This document shows, in pieces, positions 1 through 4,880 of a stretch of DNA of 6,710 bases. Position numbers and translations under genes: made by a program. The notes below the pieces were generated by a model that worked only from the letters and a program-made list of their open reading frames with translations, had not been told where the DNA came from and searched no databases. Location: positions 1-6,710 of the forward strand of contig JAUWJN010000150.1 in the NCBI GenBank assembly GCA_030607655.1, written 5' to 3'. The DNA is from a bacterium. Lineage in GTDB: Bacteria > Armatimonadota > Zipacnadia > Zipacnadales > Zipacnadaceae. Position 1 is the stretch's first letter, and the number at the start of each line of letters is the position of its first letter.

Positions 1-761
1 TAGGGCGTGACTTCGTTAATGATGTCCGACCCATTATTGACCAGGCCGCCGCCCAGGCCGAACAGATGGGGATGCAAGCCACTTGCCTGGTACGAATTGG
101 CCACCGGCCCGCCGATGCCGTTATCGATACCGTAGAGGAGACCAGCGCCAATTTTGTAGTCATGGGTTGGCGAGGCAGAAGTGGCGACCCCCGCACAGTA
201 ATAGGGAGGAACATTGACCGTATTGTCAAAGAGGCGCACGCTAATGTCATTGTCGTGCGGGGTGACGTACAGCTTCCAGCGCGCCGCATTCTGGTTCCGG
301 TTCAGCATCCGCAGCATGGCCATTTGATGAGCCATTTTGCTACCCCTCTGGTGGGTTCCGACGACGGCTATATTCAGATGCTGCATGTGGTAGACCCTCA
401 GCTTTCTGCTGAACAGCGGGCTGACCGTGCTGCCACCTTGCGAGATGACTTGCACAACCTTCATGGTAAAGACGAGATGGCAGGCAACAGCCGACCCACC
501 CAGCGTATTCGGATTCGCATTGCGGGGGGGGATGTGGTAGAAGAGATTGTGCGGCAGTCGGCGGACTTTGACCTGGTGATTATGGGCGCCTCACGGGAAA
601 GCTGGATACGGCGCACGCTGTGGGGTGACAGAATCCAGCAAATTGCCCGGCGGATACAGTGTCCCCTAATGCTAGTAAATCTGCGGGGTGGACGCCTGCA
701 GTTTGGAGTGTCAAAGTTCTTCCAGTTTTTCTGGGATATTCAAGAGGGTGCTGAAGAATGA
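1..761 (+). CDS. Tandem universal-stress (UspA) domain protein, 5'-truncated; possibly the tail of an APC-type permease
   Basis: The frame is open from the first complete codon (base 3) to a TGA, giving 252 visible residues, so the real start lies before the window; the ATG at 66 is internal. The visible part begins within a Usp domain (helix containing PIIDQAAAQAEQ). It then shows the strand NFVVMGW followed by GWRG-9 residues-G (162-212), which fits the Usp nucleotide-binding pattern G-2X-G-9X-G. A second Usp domain starts at ARRILVPVQHP and ends with VIMGASR-9 residues-GD (582-629), where the second glycine is replaced by Arg, so nucleotide binding there may be weak. Usp domains are soluble stress or regulatory modules. 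Tandem Usp pairs occur as free proteins of about 280-310 residues and as cytoplasmic tails of amino-acid permeases, and the missing 5' end prevents a choice between these. The gene lies 24 bp before a small membrane-protein gene and probably shares its transcript. Confidence 0.85.
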   Translation, partial: GRDFVNDVRPIIDQAAAQAEQMGMQATCLVRIGHRPADAVIDTVEETSANFVVMGWRGRSGDPRTVIGRNIDRIVKEAHANVIVVRGDVQLPARRILVPVQHPQHGHLMSHFATPLVGSDDGYIQMLHVVDPQLSAEQRADRAATLRDDLHNLHGKDEMAGNSRPTQRIRIRIAGGDVVEEIVRQSADFDLVIMGASRESWIRRTLWGDRIQQIARRIQCPLMLVNLRGGRLQFGVSKFFQFFWDIQEGAEE

Positions 762-771
762 GCGCATCGCC

Positions 772-777
772 AGGAGG
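772..777 (+). promoter_or_regulatory. Shine-Dalgarno site AGGAGG
   Basis: A perfect AGGAGG lies 8 nt before the GTG at 786. It fixes a GTG start for the 91-residue membrane protein, since no better-placed ATG exists in that frame. Confidence 0.75.
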
Positions 778-785
778 CGACTGTT

Positions 786-1061
786 GTGTCGATTAAGGAC
801 CTCAAAGATATGGGCATCTTGCTCCCCGAGGAGAAATGGGGTGGGCTTGATCTGCATACCAGTGTCAATAAGTTTCACTTGGTAGCGTCAGGACTCATAG
901 CTTTGGCTGCAGTCGTAATGGGCTATGTGGGCAATGGTGGCACGCTAACGTGGGTCGGGGTGGGGATGTTCTTTGTATTTGTGGCCTACTTCACGTGGGT
1001 GTCATTAAAGGCCATTGGCGTGCAGAATGAGGAGACGGAGGCTTTTCTCAAGGGTGATTGA
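786..1061 (+). CDS. Small two-helix membrane protein of unknown function
   Basis: I do not recognise this 91-residue protein. It starts at a GTG 8 nt after a perfect AGGAGG. The N-terminal 29 residues are polar and soluble-looking (MSIKDLKDMGILLPEEKWGG). Two hydrophobic segments follow, roughly residues 30-49 and 54-77, joined by the tight Gly-rich turn GNGG. The short C-terminal tail is acidic (NEETEAF). It has no signal peptide or catalytic motif. It sits 24 bp after the Usp-domain gene and 66 bp before glyQ on the same strand, so it is probably co-transcribed with both. If the upstream gene is a permease, this could be an accessory subunit, but that is a guess from position only. The strong ribosome binding site and clean reading frame support a real gene. 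Confidence 0.7.
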   Translation: MSIKDLKDMGILLPEEKWGGLDLHTSVNKFHLVASGLIALAAVVMGYVGNGGTLTWVGVGMFFVFVAYFTWVSLKAIGVQNEETEAFLKGD

Positions 1062-1127
1062 GTCTGCTGGCAACGAGGCAAGGTGAGGGCTCACAGCGGA
1101 GTGGCTTTGGACGGAGCGCGACTAATT

Positions 1128-1997
1128 ATGGTGTTTGAAAAGCTCATAGCCACATTAGACAATTACTGGGTTGCCCAGGGCTGTCATCTTAGCTACCCGT
1201 ATGAAATTGAAATGGGGGCCGGGACGATGTCCCCCGACACTTTCCTGCGCTCCCTGGGACCGGAGCCGTGGCGCGTCGCGTATGTGCAGCCCTCCCGCCG
1301 CCCGACCGATGGGCGCTATGGCGAGAACCCATATCGTCTCCAGCGTTACTTCCAGTACCAGGTACTGATTAAGCCTTCGCCGGATGACATTCAGGAAGTG
1401 TATCTGGGCAGTCTGACGGTGCTGGGTATTGAGTTGCAGGACCACGATATTCGCTTTGTAGAAGATGACTGGGAAGCTCCTACCCTGGGGGCGACCGGGG
1501 TAGGCTGGGAAGTGTGGCTGGACGGCATGGAGATAACCCAGTTTACCTACTTCCAGCAAGTCGGGGGCATACCGTGCAAGCCGGTATCCGTGGAGCTAAC
1601 CTATGGCCCGGAGCGTCTGGCAATGTATCTGCAAGATGTGGATGATTACCGCGAACTTATGTGGTCCGACGATATTACTTATGGCGAGTTGCGTTACCAG
1701 GAAGAGCAGCAGTTCTCTGAGTACAATTTTGATACCGCTGATGTGCAGATGTTACAGCAATTGTTTGAAATGTACGAGAGAGAGGCAAAGGCCACTATCC
1801 GGGCGGAACTGCCCCTGCCCGCCTATGATTATGTACTGAAATGTTCGCATGCCTTCAATCTTCTGGATTCCCGTGGCGCCGTGAGTGTCACTGAGCGTCA
1901 CGAAATGATTCTGCGCATTCGCGATCTAGCTCGGCAGGTCGCCGAGTTGTACCTGGCTCAGCGTGAGGAGTTGGGATTCCCGTTGCTACAGGTGTAG
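1128..1997 (+). CDS. glyQ: Glycyl-tRNA synthetase alpha subunit
   Basis: This is the catalytic subunit of the alpha2-beta2 glycyl-tRNA synthetase, a cytoplasmic class II enzyme that activates glycine with ATP and charges tRNA-Gly. From the ATG at 1128 it is 289 residues. Hallmarks of the family are clear: DNYWVAQGC near the N-terminus, GAGTMSPDTFLRSLGPEPW (residues 30-48), the class II motif 2 region PSRRPTDGRYGENP (55-68) followed by IKPSPDDIQE, RFVEDDWEAPTLGA (109-122), GWEVWLDGMEITQFTYFQQ (126-144), and SHAFNLLDSRGAVSVTER (240-257). The same frame extends back to GTG codons at 1101 and 1083, which would add 9 or 15 residues. I prefer 1128 because homologues begin close to the FxxLIxTLxxYW motif and a GGAG lies at 1113-1116. 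It is followed 9 bp later by glyS, the usual partner and order. Confidence 0.96.
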   Translation: MVFEKLIATLDNYWVAQGCHLSYPYEIEMGAGTMSPDTFLRSLGPEPWRVAYVQPSRRPTDGRYGENPYRLQRYFQYQVLIKPSPDDIQEVYLGSLTVLGIELQDHDIRFVEDDWEAPTLGATGVGWEVWLDGMEITQFTYFQQVGGIPCKPVSVELTYGPERLAMYLQDVDDYRELMWSDDITYGELRYQEEQQFSEYNFDTADVQMLQQLFEMYEREAKATIRAELPLPAYDYVLKCSHAFNLLDSRGAVSVTERHEMILRIRDLARQVAELYLAQREELGFPLLQV

Positions 1998-2006
1998 ACC
2001 ATCATT

Positions 2007-4127
2007 ATGAGTGCTGACTTGCTTTACGAAATAGGGGTAGAAGAAATACCGGCCAACGCTGTGCTACCCGCTCTGGAACAGCTTGAGGCGGGTATTAGCC
2101 AGGCCCTGGCCGACTGCAGGTTGGAGGCGGCCAGCATTAGTACGTATGGCACCCCCCGTCGTCTGGCCCTAATTGCTGAGGGTATCCCAGAGCGACAGCC
2201 AGATAGCGTTGGGGAGTATAAAGGGCCGCCCGCGCAAAGTGCCTTTGATGAACAGGGCAATCCTACACCCGCCGCCGAAGGCTTTGCCCGCTCGCGGGGT
2301 GTGGCGGTGTCTGAGCTGGAGATTCGGGAGACCGAAAAGGGCCGGTTTGTCTTTGTTCAAGTCAAACGACCGGGACAGCCGGCGGCTGAGGTTATTCCCC
2401 CGCTTCTACGGCAGGTAACCCTGGAGCTAACCTTCCCCAAGACGATGCGCTGGGGTGATCGGGATATTGAATTTGCCCGCCCGCTGCGTTGGCTGGTGGC
2501 TTTACTGGACGACCAAGTTCTGGACCTGGAAATTGCCGGTGTGCGGGCCGACCGGATTAGCCGTGGACATCGGGTGATGGGGGAGAAGATGGTGGAGATT
2601 TCGTCCTCTTCAGCTTACCTGGCGCAATTGGCTGCCAACGGCGTAGTTGCTGACCACCGCGAGCGGGAGAAGATGATAGTCGAACAGGCCAATAGACTTG
2701 CCGAGGAAGTCGGCGGCCACCCGCGGATTGATTCTGGCATCCTCACCGAAGTCAACTTCCTGGTAGAGCATCCGACTTGCATCAGAGGCAGCTTTGCTCC
2801 TCGTTACCTGGAATTACCCGCTGAGGTACTGGTCAGTGTGCTGGAGGGCCATCAAAAGGCGTTTCCCGTCGAGAATCCGGCCGGGGAACTGATGGCGGAG
2901 TTTATCGCCGTAACCAATGCTGCCGCTGGAGCTGCAGATGTAGTTCGCCAAGGTTGGGAGCGGGTAGTAGTACCGCGGCTGGATGATGCTGAATTCTACT
3001 ACCAGCACGACACGCGCCAGGCATTAGTTAGTCGGCTGGAGTCGCTTAAGCGAGTTACATTCCTGAAAGGCATGGGCAACCTGTACGAGAAGACCCAGCG
3101 CCTGGCGAAGCTGGTAGACTGGCTGCACGGCGAAATTGGCCTGGCTGATGAAGCAATGCGGACAACTGCGCAGCGCGCCGCCACCCTGTGCAAGTGTGAC
3201 CTAGTTACCATGATGGTCGGCGACTCAAAGCTAGCCGCCTTGCAAGGAATCATCGGGGGCTTGTACGCGCGAGCGTCCGGGGAACCGGAGCCAGTGGCCG
3301 AGGCTGTCGCTGAGCACTATCGCCCCCAGGGACCCGAGGAATCTATCCCCACTTCGCCCGCCGGCCAACTGTTGAGCATGGCTGACAAGATTGATAATCT
3401 GGCCGCTTGCTTCCGGCTTGAACTCATTCCCACGGGTTCGGCTGCCCCGCCTGCTCTGCGCCGCCAGGCGGCGGGGATTGTCGAGGTCATCGTCGGCGCT
3501 GAGTATTCGCTGCGGCTATCGCGCCTGATTCATTATGCTCTGGAGCTTCTCCCCCTCCCGGCGAACGAGAAGACGCTCAGCCTGGAGCAAGCCGCCACCG
3601 AGCTGCAGGAATTCTTCGCCGGGCGAGTGCAGGCAGCCTGGGAACAACGGGGCATTAGCTATGACATCTGTCGGGCAGTACTAGGTGTGCCGTGGGACGA
3701 CATCGTGGACGCTACGCGTCGTGCTATGTGCCTCGCTGATCTGAAACAAGCCGATCCGGAAGCTTTTACTGAGCTTGTTGTTGCCGGCGAGCGGCCCGCC
3801 CGCATCACGCGCCCTGAGTCTCTCCCCGACACTCTCAAAGTGGATACCTCGTTATTCGAGCACCCCACCGAAACCCTACTGTTGGCAGAGCTTACCGCCG
3901 CCCAACAGAAGGTGCAGGCTGCCCTGAGCGATGAGGAGCCGGACTATCCGGCCGCAGGGGAAGCTCTGCGCAGTCTGCTGACTCCTATTCATCAGTATTT
4001 TGAAGACGTAATGGTGATGGTGGATGATGAGCGACTGCGTCTGAACCGGCTGGCCCTCCTATCTCAAATTGACCAACTCTTCAGTAGGTTAGCAGACTTC
4101 CTGCAAATTGTTCCCCCTGTCAGTTAA
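2007..4127 (+). CDS. glyS: Glycyl-tRNA synthetase beta subunit
   Basis: This subunit binds tRNA-Gly for the alpha2-beta2 enzyme and is needed with GlyQ for aminoacylation. At 706 residues it is near the family length (E. coli about 689). The N-terminus LLYEIGVEEIPANAV is typical, as are TYGTPRRLALI (46-56), FPKTMRWGDRDIEFARPLRW (143-162), LEGHQKAFPV (279-288), PRLDDAEFYYQHD (323-335) and FLKGMGNLYEK (352-362). The middle HD-like domain is recognisable from CKCDLVTMMVG (395-405) and SMADKIDNLAACF (457-469). The DALR-type anticodon-binding end is marked by YFEDVMVMVDDERLRLNRL (664-682). Only AGG is visible as a weak ribosome site, overlapping the glyQ end, so translational coupling with glyQ is likely. 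The segment at 404-414 is altered relative to the common EFxELQG motif. No GC-rich hairpin with a T-run follows the stop. Confidence 0.97.
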   Translation: MSADLLYEIGVEEIPANAVLPALEQLEAGISQALADCRLEAASISTYGTPRRLALIAEGIPERQPDSVGEYKGPPAQSAFDEQGNPTPAAEGFARSRGVAVSELEIRETEKGRFVFVQVKRPGQPAAEVIPPLLRQVTLELTFPKTMRWGDRDIEFARPLRWLVALLDDQVLDLEIAGVRADRISRGHRVMGEKMVEISSSSAYLAQLAANGVVADHREREKMIVEQANRLAEEVGGHPRIDSGILTEVNFLVEHPTCIRGSFAPRYLELPAEVLVSVLEGHQKAFPVENPAGELMAEFIAVTNAAAGAADVVRQGWERVVVPRLDDAEFYYQHDTRQALVSRLESLKRVTFLKGMGNLYEKTQRLAKLVDWLHGEIGLADEAMRTTAQRAATLCKCDLVTMMVGDSKLAALQGIIGGLYARASGEPEPVAEAVAEHYRPQGPEESIPTSPAGQLLSMADKIDNLAACFRLELIPTGSAAPPALRRQAAGIVEVIVGAEYSLRLSRLIHYALELLPLPANEKTLSLEQAATELQEFFAGRVQAAWEQRGISYDICRAVLGVPWDDIVDATRRAMCLADLKQADPEAFTELVVAGERPARITRPESLPDTLKVDTSLFEHPTETLLLAELTAAQQKVQAALSDEEPDYPAAGEALRSLLTPIHQYFEDVMVMVDDERLRLNRLALLSQIDQLFSRLADFLQIVPPVS

Positions 4128-4136
4128 CATCTTTAG

Positions 4137-4200
4137 TATACCCTATTTCCTCACAATATTGAGAATAACTAGAGTTGCTATTGGGTATAATTATTGTGAG
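4137..4200. repeat. Interleaved pair of perfect inverted repeats in the intergenic region
   Basis: CTCACAATA (4150-4158) is the exact reverse complement of TATTGTGAG (4192-4200). TATACCC (4137-4143) is the exact reverse complement of GGGTATA (4183-4189). The pairs are in the order A-B-A'-B', so as RNA only one hairpin, or a pseudoknot, could form. As DNA they would be operator-like half sites flanking the TATAAT box. The B arms are 42 bp apart centre to centre, close to four helical turns. This is not a classical terminator, since the arms are AT-rich and no T-run follows. The role is unknown. Confidence 0.5.
4159..4191 (+). promoter_or_regulatory. Candidate sigma-70-type promoter for the 57-residue membrane protein
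   Basis: A perfect -10 box TATAAT lies at 4186-4191 in AT-rich DNA between glyS and the small gene. The only TTGACA-like match is TTGAGA at 4159-4164, 21 bp upstream. That spacing is longer than the usual 17 bp, so the -35 is poor and an activator may be needed. Transcription would start near 4198, inside the right arm of the 9-bp inverted repeat, giving a leader of about 75 nt. Confidence 0.4.
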
Positions 4201-4225
4201 TAATAATGGCAGAGTTGGATGGTGT

Positions 4226-4254
4226 GTTTGAGACTGCCTAGGTCAGGTTCAAAC
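4226..4254 (+). other. Possible leader stem-loop just before the ribosome binding site
   Basis: GTTTGA (4226-4231) pairs with TCAAAC (4249-4254). After a G-U pair and one mismatch, the stem continues with CTG (4234-4236) against CAG (4244-4246), leaving a 7-nt loop. It ends 5 nt before the GGAGG at 4260, so it could influence translation of the small membrane protein. Stability is only moderate and it could be chance. Confidence 0.3.
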
Positions 4255-4259
4255 CAAAC

Positions 4260-4264
4260 GGAGG
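4260..4264 (+). promoter_or_regulatory. Shine-Dalgarno site GGAGG
   Basis: GGAGG lies 8 nt before the GTG at 4273. It decides the start of the small gene: the in-frame ATG at 4219 lies before it, and the ATG at 4285 is 20 nt away, too far. Confidence 0.65.
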
Positions 4265-4272
4265 AAAGGTTG

Positions 4273-4446
4273 GTGACCGGGACAATGCGTTACTTAGTGA
4301 GTTTAGGCATGGTGGCAGTGATGGGAGTCCTGGGCTATTCAATCGGCGAGTTCTTTGGCGGCGAGATGGGAATGAAAGTGGGCACTCTGGCAGGCGTAAT
4401 ATTTGGGGCACTGATAATGGCCGCGCTGAATGTCAAAGTCCTTTGA
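4273..4446 (+). CDS. Small glycine-rich membrane protein, function unknown
   Basis: From the GTG at 4273, 8 nt after GGAGG, this encodes 57 residues. The longer frame from the ATG at 4219 adds 18 polar residues that do not look like protein and would place the ribosome site inside the gene. Two hydrophobic segments, about residues 7-28 and 36-53, form a hairpin around the short polar link FFGGEMGMKVG. Small-residue GxxxG-like spacing (GVLGYSIGEFFGG, GTLAGVIFGA) suggests tight helix packing. The general look recalls AtpI/AtpZ-like or other small hairpin proteins, but I cannot assign a family. It appears to be transcribed from its own promoter after glyS. Its TGA is separated by 2 bp from the stop of the convergent nuclease gene, with no terminator between them. 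Confidence 0.65.
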   Translation: MTGTMRYLVSLGMVAVMGVLGYSIGEFFGGEMGMKVGTLAGVIFGALIMAALNVKVL

Positions 4447-4448
4447 GG

Positions 4449-4880
4449 CTACCGCTCTTTCTTGACTAGTAGTCTCTCTGCCAGTATTACGGCGGCGTAA
4501 TCATCAATGGGACGAGGAGGGAAGCGCAGGCCCAACGGGATTAGTCGCTGCAAACCCCGCGCCGGGTGGTCAATCCAGTACCGACGGCGAGCTAGCAGAG
4601 AAGTCATATCCTCGGAAACCCGGCATAGTTCGATATCGGGCTCTACAGCCGTCAGTATCTCTTCCACTCGGCGCGCGCCGGTCCGGTTGCCGATGCCCAG
4701 GTGGCAGACCTGAAAGCGCTGCCGCAGTCTGACCACAGTCTCCGCCAGCTCGGCCAAGGGCACGATGGCCTGGTAGAGCACCTGGCGGTTCACGCTCAGT
4801 ATCGCTAGACCGCACTTATCGGTCCCGGGATCAATGGCTAGAACTGTGGGTGCGAGAGCTTCAGGATTCAGACGGCTCAC
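4449..4880 (-). CDS. YqgF-like RuvC/RNase H-fold nuclease, cyanobacterial-type
   Basis: This 143-residue cytoplasmic protein belongs to the RuvC/YqgF superfamily. Canonical YqgF (RuvX) processes the 5' end of pre-16S rRNA, and related proteins are often annotated as Holliday-junction resolvases. Visible marks are the first-strand motif VLAIDPGTDKCGLAIL (residues 13-28, catalytic Asp17), a strand with HLGIGNRTG (60-68), the central acidic site VSEDMTS (88-94, Glu90), and the C-terminal helix after PPRPIDDYAAVILAERLL (121-138, Asp126/127). The segment ARRRYW...P..GL..L.P.G.R.PPRPIDD resembles the variant I recall from cyanobacteria, not the classical E. coli RuvX, so the cellular substrate is uncertain. 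The start is GTG at 4880, inside the end of the DUF3084 gene (20-bp overlap), with AAAGG 4 nt upstream. This implies coupled translation with the gene upstream. Confidence 0.85.
   Translation of the reverse strand: MSRLNPEALAPTVLAIDPGTDKCGLAILSVNRQVLYQAIVPLAELAETVVRLRQRFQVCHLGIGNRTGARRVEEILTAVEPDIELCRVSEDMTSLLARRRYWIDHPARGLQRLIPLGLRFPPRPIDDYAAVILAERLLVKKER

Noticed and set aside
66..68. ATG at 66 as the start of the Usp-domain gene
   Set aside because: The frame remains open upstream to the window edge and encodes a plausible Usp helix, so the ATG is internal.
1062..1127. Possible T-box or riboswitch before glyQ
   Set aside because: Only 66 bp separate the genes, too short for a T-box, and no T-box sequence or stable hairpin is visible.
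1155..1559. 134-residue open frame on the minus strand within glyQ
   Set aside because: It lies wholly antisense to a highly conserved gene, shows no recognisable motif and has no supporting context.
4150..4200. TCACA and TGTGA halves resemble a CRP-type site or a Rho-independent terminator
   Set aside because: The half sites are in the everted order with a 33-nt spacer, unlike the compact CRP palindrome; the arms are AT-rich with no T-run, so it is not a terminator.
4246..4255. GGTTCAAACC resembles a tRNA T-arm box
   Set aside because: No acceptor stem, anticodon arm or D-arm can be built around it; it is better explained as part of the leader hairpin.
4570..4815. 81-residue alternative frame inside the nuclease gene
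   Set aside because: It overlaps a gene with clear catalytic motifs in another frame and has no family features.
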